Shown here in pieces: positions 14,349 through 21,899 of a stretch of DNA of 30,649 nt (positions are counted from its first letter, which is position 1; each line of letters opens with the position of its first letter). The translations under genes and the position numbers were made by a program. This stretch comes from an uncultured bacterium (GTDB lineage: Bacteria > Actinomycetota > Coriobacteriia > Coriobacteriales > Coriobacteriaceae), in the NCBI GenBank assembly GCA_905214615.1, contig CAJMMX010000024.1, positions 1-30,649 on the forward strand, read 5' to 3'. The notes below the pieces were generated by a model, which was not told the origin of the DNA, ran no database searches, and saw only the letters and a list, made by a program, of their open reading frames with translations.

Positions 14349-16196
14349 ATGTGCGGAATTGTCGGCTACACCGGCTCTGATATTGCAAAGAACATCCTGG
14401 TCACGGGTCTTAAGCGTATGGAGTATCGCGGCTATGACTCCTCGGGCGTCGCGCTCGAGGTGGGTGAGGGCGCCGCGGCGCACCTCGACGTCATCCGCCG
14501 CGTGGGCAAGGTCGCGGGCCTGGAGAGCGAGCTTTCCAACATCGACAGCGACGCTACCTGCGGCATCGGCCATACCCGCTGGGCTACCCACGGCAAGCCC
14601 TCCGTCGTTAACGCCCATCCCCACACCAGCTGCGACGGTCGTATCGCCATCGTCCACAATGGCATCATCGAGAACTTCGCCGAGCTGCGCGAGGAGCTGG
14701 AGGGCCGCGGCCATCACTTTAAGAGCGAGACCGATACCGAGGTCTTCGCGCATCTGATCGAAGAGGCCTATGCCGAGACGCACGACCTGATGGCCTCCGT
14801 GCGCGAGGCTTGCACCCACGTGGTCGGTGCCTATGGTCTGGCCGCCGTGTGCGCTGACGAGCCCGGCGTGATCGCCGTAGCCCGCAAGGATTCCCCGATT
14901 GTGGTCGGCGCAGGCGAGACCGGCGCCTATGTCGCCTCCGACGTCATTGCACTCATCGACGCCACCCGCGATGTCGTGGTGCTTGAGGACGGTCAGTTTG
15001 CCAAGCTCACGCCCGCAGGCGTCGAGTACACCGACGAGGCCGGTAACGCTATCGAGCCCAAGGTCATCCACATCGACTGGGACCTGGACATGGCAGAAAA
15101 GGGCGGTTATCCCGACTTTATGCTCAAGGAAATCCACGAGCAGCCGCGCGTCGTGCGCGACACGCTGGTTGGCCGTATGACGCCTGCCGGCGAGCTCGAC
15201 ATCGATGAGCTGGGCCTTTCGCTCGAGGAGCTCAACGACATCGACCGCGTCTACGTGATCGCTTGCGGCACCAGCTATCACGCTGGCCTCATTGCTAAGA
15301 ATCTCATTGAGGGCTGGGCTCGCATCCCCACCGAGGTTGAGGCGGCCAGCGAGTTCCGCTACCGCAACCCCATCATTACGCCGACGACGCTTGTTGTGGC
15401 CGTGTCGCAGTCGGGCGAGACGGCCGATACCCTTGCCGCCATTCGCGACGCGCGCATCAAGGGCGCCAAGGTCTTTGGCATCACCAACGTGGTGGGCAGC
15501 CCGGTGGCGCGCGAGAGCGATGGCGTCATCTACACCAAGGCCAACAAGGAGATCGCTGTCGCCTCGACCAAGAGCTTCATCGGCCAGGTTGTGAGCCTGA
15601 CGCTGCTGGCTCTGCTGCTGGCGCAGGTCAAGTACCGCCTGACCACCAAGCAGACGCGCATGCTGTTCCGCGAGCTTTCCGATACGGCCGAGCAGATCCA
15701 GTGGATTCTGGATACGCAGACCGAGGCCGTGCATGAGGCCGCGCTTGTCTGCAAGGACGCGCAGTCCGCGCTGTTCGTGGGCCGCGGCATGGGCGCCGCT
15801 ATCTCCTACGAGGGCGCTCTCAAGCTCAAGGAGGTCAGCTACCTGCACGCCGAGGCCTACGCCGCCGGTGAGATGAAGCACGGCCCCATTGCCCTGATCG
15901 ACCCGGGCTTCCCTGTCATCGCTGTGGCCACCAAGAGTGCCACCTACGACAAGACCGTGTCGAACCTTATGGAGTGCAAGGCACGCGGCGCCAAGGTCAT
16001 CGTCGTTGCCACCGAGGGCGACGAGGAGATCAACAAGATCGCCGACTGCATCGTCCGCGTGCCGGCAGTCCGCGACGTGTTCAGCCCCATCACGGCGAGC
16101 GTTCCTCTGCAGCTGCTCGCCCGCGAGGTCGCCATCCTGCGCGGCTGCGACGTCGACCAGCCCCGTAACCTGGCCAAGAGCGTCACGGTAGAGTAG
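14349..16196 (+). CDS. glmS: Glutamine--fructose-6-phosphate aminotransferase (isomerizing)
   Basis: A 615-aa GlmS, which converts fructose 6-phosphate and glutamine to glucosamine 6-phosphate for peptidoglycan synthesis. MCGIVGYTG gives the N-terminal cysteine nucleophile (C2 after Met removal) of the glutaminase domain, with GHTRWATHG and HNGIIEN. Two SIS isomerase domains follow (CGTSYHAG, SQSGETADT, STKSFIGQV; then FVGRGMGAAISYEGALKLKE, EMKHGPIALID). The C-terminus LAKSVTVE is the classic ending. AAGGGA lies upstream of the ATG. Codon use is strongly biased, as expected for a highly expressed gene. Its terminator has been split by an IS element. Confidence 0.97.
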   Translation: MCGIVGYTGSDIAKNILVTGLKRMEYRGYDSSGVALEVGEGAAAHLDVIRRVGKVAGLESELSNIDSDATCGIGHTRWATHGKPSVVNAHPHTSCDGRIAIVHNGIIENFAELREELEGRGHHFKSETDTEVFAHLIEEAYAETHDLMASVREACTHVVGAYGLAAVCADEPGVIAVARKDSPIVVGAGETGAYVASDVIALIDATRDVVVLEDGQFAKLTPAGVEYTDEAGNAIEPKVIHIDWDLDMAEKGGYPDFMLKEIHEQPRVVRDTLVGRMTPAGELDIDELGLSLEELNDIDRVYVIACGTSYHAGLIAKNLIEGWARIPTEVEAASEFRYRNPIITPTTLVVAVSQSGETADTLAAIRDARIKGAKVFGITNVVGSPVARESDGVIYTKANKEIAVASTKSFIGQVVSLTLLALLLAQVKYRLTTKQTRMLFRELSDTAEQIQWILDTQTEAVHEAALVCKDAQSALFVGRGMGAAISYEGALKLKEVSYLHAEAYAAGEMKHGPIALIDPGFPVIAVATKSATYDKTVSNLMECKARGAKVIVVATEGDEEINKIADCIVRVPAVRDVFSPITASVPLQLLAREVAILRGCDVDQPRNLAKSVTVE

Positions 16197-16219
16197 TTGG
16201 TTCCGCCGTTCTAGCGACT

Positions 16220-16233
16220 AAGGCCCGGCTCCG
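16220..16233 (+). terminator. Left arm of the interrupted glmS terminator
   Basis: AAGGCCCGGCTCCG, 23 bp after the glmS stop. Its partner CGGAGCCGGGCCTT followed by TTCT lies 1.46 kb away at 17694-17707. The two arms are exactly complementary over 14 bp, and the IS lies in the loop between them. Confidence 0.9.
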
Positions 16234-16246
16234 CATCAAGTGAACT

Positions 16247-16287
16247 GCCTCCCATTTCTTGGACATGAGAAATGGGAGGCTTTCTTT
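16247..16287 (+). terminator. Terminator-like hairpin inside the IS left end
   Basis: Arms GCCTCCCATTTCT (16247-16259) and AGAAATGGGAGGC (16268-16280), perfect over 13 bp, followed by TTTCTTT. It overlaps the terminal inverted repeat and lies directly before orfA. It would shield the transposase from read-through and now probably ends glmS transcripts in place of the broken terminator. Confidence 0.75.
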
Positions 16288-16779
16288 ATGCGCGTTGATT
16301 TGAGAGTGAAGCATGATATCGAGGCCAGGAAGGCGGCCATAGGGCTCTTCGAGCTCGGGCACGGGTATAAATCTGCCGCGATTGCCCTTTCGCTTCCCGT
16401 GGAAGCCGTGAGAAGATGGCAGGAGATATACCGCGCATTCGGGAGCGAGGTGCTGCTGCGCATGGACGGAAAGCAGGGCAGGTACACATACGAGCAGAAG
16501 GTCGCCGCCGCCTCCGCCGTCGTCGACGGCGGCATGACGAAGACCGAGGCGATGGCGGCGTTCGGCATAATGTCGATGTCGCCGCTCAAGAAGTGGTGCG
16601 CGCTATACCGCCGGGGCGGCGCGGAGGCCCTGCGCCCGAGGCCCAAGGGCCGGCCGAAGGGTTCCAAGGCGAGGCCGCGGACCCGCGAGGAGGAGCTCGA
16701 GGAGCGGTGCCGTAGGCTCGAGGCCGAGGTGGCCTACCTAAAAAAATTACGCGCCCTGGTCGAGAGGGACGGGCTCTGA
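16288..16779 (+). CDS. IS3-family transposase OrfA (helix-turn-helix)
   Basis: About 163 aa. Two helix-turn-helix units are visible: KAAIGLFELGHGYKSAAIAL with VEAVRRWQEIYR, and QKVAAASAVVDGGMTKTEAM with PLKKWCALYRRGG. A basic linker with PKGRPKGSKARPRTRE and a leucine-zipper-like coiled coil (EEELEERCRRLEAEVAYLKKL) follow, the typical OrfA layout of the IS150 group. I chose ATG 16288, right after the hairpin; the open frame extends to the GTG at 16240 through the terminal repeat, which is unlikely to be used. OrfA alone usually regulates transposition; the OrfAB fusion made by frameshifting at 16740 is the active enzyme. Confidence 0.88.
   Translation: MRVDLRVKHDIEARKAAIGLFELGHGYKSAAIALSLPVEAVRRWQEIYRAFGSEVLLRMDGKQGRYTYEQKVAAASAVVDGGMTKTEAMAAFGIMSMSPLKKWCALYRRGGAEALRPRPKGRPKGSKARPRTREEELEERCRRLEAEVAYLKKLRALVERDGL
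16740..16746 (+). other. Programmed -1 frameshift site A AAA AAA
   Basis: Seven A residues placed exactly as A AAA AAA in the orfA frame, followed by TTA. The orfB frame is -1 and stays open from here to 17651. This is the standard slippery heptamer of IS3-family elements. Confidence 0.8.
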
Positions 16780-17651
16780 CCAGGGCGAAGGCCGAAGCGG
16801 TCGCGGCCCTGCGCGCCGAGGGGCACGCGCTCGGGCACCTGCTCGCATGCGCCGAGCTCAAGCGGTCGACCTACTACTACGCCCTCGCGCACCCGCCGAG
16901 GCCCACGCGCCCCGAGCTCTGGGAGGCGGCCGCCGAGATCTTCTCGCGCACCGCCAACGGCTGCGGGCACCGGCAGATAGCGATGTGCCTCAGGGCGGAA
17001 GAGGGGGCCGTGATAGCCGACAAGACCGTGCTCAAGATGATGCGCGAGATGGGGATTCGCTGCGGTATCAGACGCGAGACGGCCTACCACAGGTACAACT
17101 CGTACAGGGGCGTCGTCGGCAGGACGTTCGAGAACGTGATCGCGAGGGATTTCGACGCCGGGGCCCCGTGGCGGAAGCTGGGAACGGACGTCACCGAGTT
17201 CAAGGCGGCGGGCGGCAAGGCCTACTGGGCCCCGACGCTGGACTTCTGCACCAAGGAGATCGTGGCGAGCGACATATCGACCACGCCCGACATGGCCCAG
17301 CAGGTCAGGATGCTCGACGAGCTGCTGTCCAAGATCCCCGAGGGCGCCGCCCCGACCATGCACTCGGACCGGGGCTGGCAGTACCAGCACGCCTCGTACA
17401 CATCCAGGCTCGAGGCCGCCGGCATCGTCCAGAGCATGTCCAGGAAGGCGAACTGCATCGACAACGCCGCCACCGAGCAGCTCTTCGGCCACGTCAAGGA
17501 CGAGTTCTACCGGGGCCGCGAGTGGGAGACGTTCGAGGATTTCAAACGCGACCTGGAGGAATACATAGTCCACTGGAACACGAGCCGGAGGCAGGTAAGA
17601 TTGAAGGGCCTGACCCCGGAGGAGTTCCGGGATCAGGCCCTCGCGGCCTAG
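16746..17651 (+). CDS. IS3-family transposase OrfB (DDE integrase domain)
   Basis: About 300 aa read by -1 frameshift from orfA; the first in-frame ATG is only at 16983. The N-terminal part holds the HTH_21-like segment (ALGHLLACAELKRSTYYY, RTANGCGHRQIAMCLR). The rve catalytic core has the acidic triad in LGTDVTEFKA (first D), TMHSDRGWQYQH (second D) and NAATEQLFGHVKDE (E), with DEFYRGREWETFEDF and YIVHWNTSRRQ after it. The C-terminus LKGLTPEEFRDQAL is typical of IS150-like transposases. The frame is intact, so the element could be active. Confidence 0.9.
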   Translation: MTRPGREGRALTRAKAEAVAALRAEGHALGHLLACAELKRSTYYYALAHPPRPTRPELWEAAAEIFSRTANGCGHRQIAMCLRAEEGAVIADKTVLKMMREMGIRCGIRRETAYHRYNSYRGVVGRTFENVIARDFDAGAPWRKLGTDVTEFKAAGGKAYWAPTLDFCTKEIVASDISTTPDMAQQVRMLDELLSKIPEGAAPTMHSDRGWQYQHASYTSRLEAAGIVQSMSRKANCIDNAATEQLFGHVKDEFYRGREWETFEDFKRDLEEYIVHWNTSRRQVRLKGLTPEEFRDQALAA

Positions 17652-17693
17652 TCGCTATTTAGGGCGTCCAAGATTTGGGACGCAGTTCAAAGA

Positions 17694-17710
17694 CGGAGCC
17701 GGGCCTTTTC
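17694..17710 (+). terminator. Right arm and T-tail of the interrupted glmS terminator
   Basis: CGGAGCCGGGCCTT followed by TTCT. Without the IS and one AAG copy, it pairs with 16220-16233 across an 8-nt loop. Now orphaned, it lies next to repeat R5. Confidence 0.88.
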
Positions 17711-17715
17711 TGCGT

Positions 17716-17765
17716 TTGCCCAGATAAAACCTGCCAAAATAAACCTGTCCCTTTTTGGCAGGTTA
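17716..17765 (+). repeat. Intergenic stem-loop repeat, copy R5
   Basis: Fifth copy with a perfect 12-bp stem (AACCTGCCAAAA, TTTTGGCAGGTT) and loop CCTGTCCC. Its last bases, TTA at 17763-17765, are the stop codon of the convergent GntR gene. Confidence 0.87.
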
Positions 17766-18464
17766 GCGGAGCTTGCTGGTCTCGAAGTACTCGGGGAACT
17801 GGTCCAGAACCTCGGTTTGGTTGCGGAACATCATGTGCAGGTGCTTGCTGACCAAAAAGCTCGCTTCGATGGGGTCGCGACCGGCGATAGCGCGGCGAAT
17901 CTGCTTGTGCTCGTTCACGATGTCCTGATTGTCGAGAACCTGCGTGGCGGCGCGCAGCCAGCGGAAGCGCTCCAGGTCGGCATTGGTCTCTTCGAGCCAC
18001 GACCACACGGTGCTGCGACATGCGATGCTAAAAATCATGTGATGCATGAGGTTGTCGCTCAAAAAGAAGCCGATGCGATCCTCTTCGGCCATGGCCTTTT
18101 CCTGCAGCACGATGGCGCGGTCGAGCTGCTCGATGCCGGTCGACGTGGCGCGCGCACAGCACTCCACAATCACCTGCTTTTCCAGATGCTCGCGGATGTA
18201 ACAGGCACTCTCGGCAAGGGTGAGGTTGATGGGTGAGACGTAGGTGCCGCTCTGGGGCACGGTGCGCACCAGGCCTTCCTGCGCCAAGCGAACCAAAGCC
18301 TCGCGCACGGGCGTGCGACCCATATCCAGGTCGTCGCAAAGTTGCTTGACGCCCAGCTTTTCGCCCGGCTTGTAGTCCAGGTAGACGATTTTGCGTCGAA
18401 TGGTGTGGTAGGACTGGTCCTGTAGGCTCGTTTCCTGCTCGCCGACGTGCATCGATTCTTCCAT
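17763..18464 (-). CDS. GntR-family transcriptional regulator (FadR/FCD type)
   Basis: About 233 aa. The N-terminal winged helix has IRRKIVYLDYKPGEKLGVKQ, DLDMGRTPVREALVRLAQEG and VPQSGTYVSPI. The all-helical FCD ligand domain follows (SACYIREHLEKQVIVECCA, DNLMHHMIFSIA, EHKQIRRAIAGRDPIEASFLVSKHL, cited in part). Such regulators often sense organic acids. I prefer ATG 18464, which has GCGAGG upstream; the longer frame from ATG 18494 has no ribosome site. It is divergent from the YeiH-type transporter gene 190 bp away and is its likely regulator. The stop codon lies inside repeat R5. Confidence 0.87.
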   Translation of the reverse strand: MEESMHVGEQETSLQDQSYHTIRRKIVYLDYKPGEKLGVKQLCDDLDMGRTPVREALVRLAQEGLVRTVPQSGTYVSPINLTLAESACYIREHLEKQVIVECCARATSTGIEQLDRAIVLQEKAMAEEDRIGFFLSDNLMHHMIFSIACRSTVWSWLEETNADLERFRWLRAATQVLDNQDIVNEHKQIRRAIAGRDPIEASFLVSKHLHMMFRNQTEVLDQFPEYFETSKLR

Positions 18465-18657
18465 AGCGCCTCGCAACTGTTCTATCAAACTCATATGTCA
18501 GTTGTTAATTATGCCGCGAATCAGCTTTCCGCGGTGGGTAATTCGGCTGTTGCCCAAGAACTATTGCGGCATCTTAGTCTTTGTTTACGCAAGGCTGCGC
18601 TCAATGTTGCCGTATCATAAGCCGTCGCAAACGTGAAAGAGAAAGAAGGAATCCCAT

Positions 18658-19692
18658 ATGCAACTGGCGAATATCGTACGCGAGCGCTGGAAGGGCGTCT
18701 TGTTCTGCCTGATCATCGCTATCCCCGCAACGCTGCTCGGCAAACAGATTGAGGTGGTCGGTGGGCCGGTATTCGCCATCCTCTTCGGCATGGTTCTGGC
18801 AATCGTCTTTCCCAAGAATCATCGCGAACAGCTCGCCGCCGGTGTCACCTATACGTCTAAAAAAGTCTTGCAGTACGCGGTTATCCTGCTTGGCTTTGGC
18901 ATGAACCTCTCCCAGATTCTGTCCAAGGGCGCCCAGTCGTTGCCGATTATCGTGGCGACGATCTCGACCTCGCTTGTCATCGCCTTTGTGCTCTGCCGCG
19001 TTATGAACGTGCCGAGCAAGATCGCGACGCTTGTGGGTGTGGGTTCGTCGATTTGCGGCGGTTCTGCCATCGCCGCGACCGCGCCCGTCATCGATGCCGG
19101 CGATCGCGAGATTGCCCAGGCTATTTCGGTCATCTTCCTGTTTAACGTTATCGCGGCGCTCGTGTTTCCAACGCTCGGCGGTATGCTCGGGCTGACCAAC
19201 GAGGGCTTTGGCCTGTTTGCCGGCACCGCCATCAACGACACCTCGTCCGTAACGGCTGCGGCGAGCGCTTGGGACAGCATGCATCCCGGCGCCAATGTGC
19301 TCGAGAGCGCCACGGTGGTCAAGCTCACCAGGACACTGGCCATTATTCCCATCACGTTGGTCCTCGCATGCTGGCAGATGCATCTGGCGCGCAAGGCCGG
19401 CGGCGACGCCAAAAGCACGTTCTCGCTTAAACGCGCGTTTCCCATGTTTGTGCTGTTCTTTGTGCTGGCGAGCGTAATCACCACGGTGCTTCAGCTTCCC
19501 GTGTCCATCACGGCGCCCATCAAGGAGCTGTCGAAGTTCTTTATCGTGATGGCCATGGCGGCTATTGGCTTTAATACCGATATCGTCGAGCTGGTCAAAA
19601 AGGGCGGCAAGCCCATCGCGCTGGGCTTTTGCTGCTGGATTGGCATTGCGTGCATGAGTTTGGGAATGCAGCACGTGCTGGGAATCTGGTAG
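18658..19692 (+). CDS. YeiH/UPF0324-family membrane protein (putative sulfate exporter family)
   Basis: A 344-aa integral membrane protein of the YeiH (UPF0324, Cons_hypoth698) family, with about nine or ten hydrophobic segments. The signature GVGSSICGGSAIAATAPVI is near residues 122-140; KVLQYAVILLGFGMNL, FGTAIND-like GTAINDTSSVTAA and FFIVMAMAAIGFNTDI also match. AAGAAGGA precedes the ATG. Some relatives have been linked to sulfonate or sulfate export, but activity is uncertain. It is divergent from the FCD-GntR gene, in a 160-bp shared promoter region (18495-18657) where I found no clear palindrome. Confidence 0.87.
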   Translation: MQLANIVRERWKGVLFCLIIAIPATLLGKQIEVVGGPVFAILFGMVLAIVFPKNHREQLAAGVTYTSKKVLQYAVILLGFGMNLSQILSKGAQSLPIIVATISTSLVIAFVLCRVMNVPSKIATLVGVGSSICGGSAIAATAPVIDAGDREIAQAISVIFLFNVIAALVFPTLGGMLGLTNEGFGLFAGTAINDTSSVTAAASAWDSMHPGANVLESATVVKLTRTLAIIPITLVLACWQMHLARKAGGDAKSTFSLKRAFPMFVLFFVLASVITTVLQLPVSITAPIKELSKFFIVMAMAAIGFNTDIVELVKKGGKPIALGFCCWIGIACMSLGMQHVLGIW

Positions 19693-19744
19693 AGGAGTAG
19701 CTTATTTGCGTGCTGGTTGCTGGTGAGCGCATGCCTGCGGTGGA

Positions 19745-19809
19745 GCGATAGGAGCTCTTGCGGGTATGGCTTGTCCGCAGGTTTATAAGTCCCGAAGAGC
19801 TCTTATCGC
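19745..19809. repeat. Long inverted repeat before the Fis-type regulator
   Basis: Left arm GCGATAGGAGCTCTTGCGGG (19745-19764), right arm CCCGAAGAGCTCTTATCGC (19791-19809): 18 of 19 positions pair apart from one bulge, around a 26-nt loop. No T-run follows, so it is not a simple terminator for the YeiH gene. It lies in the 266-bp gap (19693-19958), 150 bp before the regulator start, and could be an operator or a leader hairpin. Confidence 0.65.
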
Positions 19810-19958
19810 CCCGCCAGGATGGCGATGCGGGGCAACACCTATACTCGCAGGACGGCGCTTTCTGCCCTATAGTGTTTGGTGAGCAATATCGTTCAATTTT
19901 GAAACACTCGGTCGTGCGACCGTCGGCGGTTGCACGTCGCCGCGGACAGGGGCAAATC

Positions 19959-21176
19959 ATGGATAGCGATGCCAAGCTGAACATCTTGACCGAGGCCCTG
20001 GCTGCTGCCGGGGCCTCGGCATTGGCAATCGATGCGCGTGGGGACGTCGCGATTTCGACCATGAATGACGCGGCGCTTGAGCGGGATGTGGCGGCTTTTG
20101 TCGCTGAGCGCCTCGACCGTATAGGAGACGGCGCGCGTCTGGTTATGGGGCGTGCGGGTACGCGCCTGAGCCTGACCGTTCGCCCCACCGACAAAGAAGG
20201 CGGGGGCCTTTGGGTCGTCGTGGTCCGCGAGGTACGCGGCGCCGCGGCACATGCGGGCATCGAGTGGCTCAACGCCGACGAAGTTGAGGCCAGCTACGAA
20301 TCGAGCGCGTACGGCATCGTTGAGGGGGCGGCCTCGGTAGCTGCGCCGGTCGCCGAGAGTTACGCGCGCGGCGTGCCCCTTATGCTCGAGGGCGAGCTGG
20401 GAGCGGGTCAGGTCGAGATCGCCAAGCGCCTCTATCTGGACGGTCCTTTTGCCGATCAACCCTTTGTTGCCGTTGCGCTCGATGAGCTTACCGATCGCGG
20501 TTGGCGCCACGTGCTCAAAAGCGCCGAATCGCCGTTGTTCCAAACGGGGCTGACACTTTGCATTGAGGGCTGGAACACGGTTGGCCCCCAGCGTCTCCGC
20601 GAGCTCGTTTCCACGATGGCCGACACCGCGTTGGCGACGCGCTGCCATGTGGTGCTGACGGCGAATGACATGCCGGGCGGCAGCGAAAGTGATCAAGCCG
20701 CCTTTGTGACCGAGCGCTTCGCCTGTGCGGTGAGCGTGGCGCCGGCAATCGTCGAGCAGGGAGCCGCGTCGACGAAGGTTGCGCGCTATTTGGAATATCT
20801 CGCTGGTGCATTTGGGACGGCAGCACCCACGCTGTCTGCCGCGGCGACGAAGGCGCTCGATGCTTACCGCTGGCCGCGCAATTATCTGCAGCTCCGCGAG
20901 GTCTCGGAACGACTGTATATATTGGTGGGGGCGGGCACGGTGGATCGCGCTGTGGCGGAGGAAGTGCTAGCCCAAGAGGACGTGATTAAGACCGCAACCT
21001 TTGGCGCCCCGACACTCGAAAGCGACCTGTATATCCTGCGACCGCTGGCCGATACCGAGCGAGATATCGCGCATCTGGTTGTAGATCATCTCCACGGCAA
21101 CCGAACCCGTGCGGCGGAGGTGCTGGGCATAAGCCGAACAACGCTGTGGCGCTTACTGAAGGACGATGACCGTTGA
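19959..21176 (+). CDS. Degenerate NtrC-like regulator with Fis-type helix-turn-helix
   Basis: A 405-aa protein. Residues about 10-95 form a small unassigned N-terminal domain. Residues about 118-350 have the layout of a sigma-54 activator AAA+ domain, but the key motifs are eroded: the P-loop reads GELGAGQVE (145-153) where GESGTGKE is expected, so the Lys is lost; the Walker B region is LTLCIEGW instead of TLFLDEI; and no GAFTGA loop is present. RWPRNYLQLREVSERL matches the WPGNVREL region. The C-terminus (about 365-405, HLHGNRTRAAEVLGISRTTLWRLL, cited in part) is a clear Fis-type HTH. ATG 19959 is chosen for its GGACAGGGG site. It probably regulates without ATP hydrolysis or sigma-54 contact. 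Confidence 0.82.
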   Translation: MDSDAKLNILTEALAAAGASALAIDARGDVAISTMNDAALERDVAAFVAERLDRIGDGARLVMGRAGTRLSLTVRPTDKEGGGLWVVVVREVRGAAAHAGIEWLNADEVEASYESSAYGIVEGAASVAAPVAESYARGVPLMLEGELGAGQVEIAKRLYLDGPFADQPFVAVALDELTDRGWRHVLKSAESPLFQTGLTLCIEGWNTVGPQRLRELVSTMADTALATRCHVVLTANDMPGGSESDQAAFVTERFACAVSVAPAIVEQGAASTKVARYLEYLAGAFGTAAPTLSAAATKALDAYRWPRNYLQLREVSERLYILVGAGTVDRAVAEEVLAQEDVIKTATFGAPTLESDLYILRPLADTERDIAHLVVDHLHGNRTRAAEVLGISRTTLWRLLKDDDR

Positions 21177-21260
21177 GCGAGGCGCCCGTGACCGCGCGCG
21201 ACGCGTGTGCTACAGTCCAAAGCGTTATTGTTTCGATTTGGTTACGGCGTGCGGGGGCGT

Positions 21261-21836
21261 ATGGCTGAGACTACAAAACCGAGCCGCAGAAGGCGGAGCG
21301 CCGCGCCGGTTAACCGACGCACAACATCGGTGACGTGGGGCAAACACGCCTCGGGGTTTGACGGCTCGTTCAAGCGCACTAAATACGGCTATCCTTCGAC
21401 AGGTGCCCGCTTGGCAATGCAGGCAGAGTCCTCGCTGTGGGACCGCAAACGCGTGGTGGGCTCAAAGCTCAAGCACGACGGCACGCTCGGCTACATCAGC
21501 CGCGGGGCGGCTCGTCGCAGCGGACTCAATCCGGCTGGTTGGCATCGTTATGTTCCGATCGCGGTCGTCGTTGCAGTGATCGTCATCGCACTCGCTGCGC
21601 TTGGCTACGCCGGCGACGGTGCCAACTTGGACGCGATGTTTAAATCGCCCGAGCTCGCGCATGCAGGCACAGAAATTGTCGAGGGCGCTCAGACCCAGAC
21701 GGGCGTCGCGCCCCAGCGCGGTATCGTTGCGGCGGCCTCCACCATCGCCGACGCTCAAAAGGACGAGGGCGAACAGGGCGACGGCGCCGAAACGACCCAC
21801 ACGAACGAAACGACGACAACTCCATCGGCAAGATAA
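21261..21836 (+). CDS. Single-pass membrane protein of unknown function
   Basis: About 191 aa, family not recognised. The N-terminal 90 residues are basic and polar (KPSRRRRSAAPVNRR, RKRVVGSKLKHDGTLGYIS), followed by one membrane helix (YVPIAVVVAVIVIALAALGY, about 100-121) and an acidic, Thr-rich tail. The arrangement suggests a cytoplasmic basic N-terminus and an exported C-terminus. I chose ATG 21261 (MAETTKP), which follows GCGGGGGCGT; an upstream start at 21207 is possible. It lies 84 bp after the Fis-type regulator gene and may be co-transcribed. The GYISRGAARRSGLNPAGW stretch looks conserved-like but I cannot name it. Confidence 0.7.
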   Translation: MAETTKPSRRRRSAAPVNRRTTSVTWGKHASGFDGSFKRTKYGYPSTGARLAMQAESSLWDRKRVVGSKLKHDGTLGYISRGAARRSGLNPAGWHRYVPIAVVVAVIVIALAALGYAGDGANLDAMFKSPELAHAGTEIVEGAQTQTGVAPQRGIVAAASTIADAQKDEGEQGDGAETTHTNETTTTPSAR

Positions 21837-21845
21837 GTTGCGAGT

Positions 21846-21884
21846 GGGGTGGCTAAAATAGCCCCGTCCCAAATTAGCTACCCC
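21846..21884. terminator. Hairpin between convergent genes
   Basis: GGGGTGGCTAAAAT (21846-21859) and AAATTAGCTACCCC (21871-21884) pair over 11 of 14 positions, with loop AGCCCCGTCCC. It lies between the membrane protein and the nitroreductase stops. The loop CCGTCCC resembles the loops of R1-R5. It may act as a terminator or belong to the repeat set. Confidence 0.5.
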
Positions 21885-21899
21885 TATGACGCTCCTGGG

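Larger units (their letters stand above)
16241..17689 (+). mobile_element. IS3-family insertion sequence, complete, 1449 bp
   Basis: Left end TGAACTGCCTCCCATTTCTT, right end (read inward) TGAACTGCGTCCCAAATCTT; both continue with GGAC, giving imperfect 24-bp terminal inverted repeats. It is flanked by a 3-bp direct repeat AAG (16238-16240 and 17690-17692), as expected for IS3-type insertion. It carries orfA and orfB in -1 relation with an A7 slippery site. The intact reading frames and clean ends suggest recent activity. It lies in the loop of the glmS terminator. A related element enters at 30542. Confidence 0.93.

Noticed and set aside
12696..15881. A 1061-residue minus-strand protein
   Set aside because: Only the 370-aa LacI part is real. 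The rest is an open frame running through the hairpin cluster and antisense to glmS, caused by high GC.
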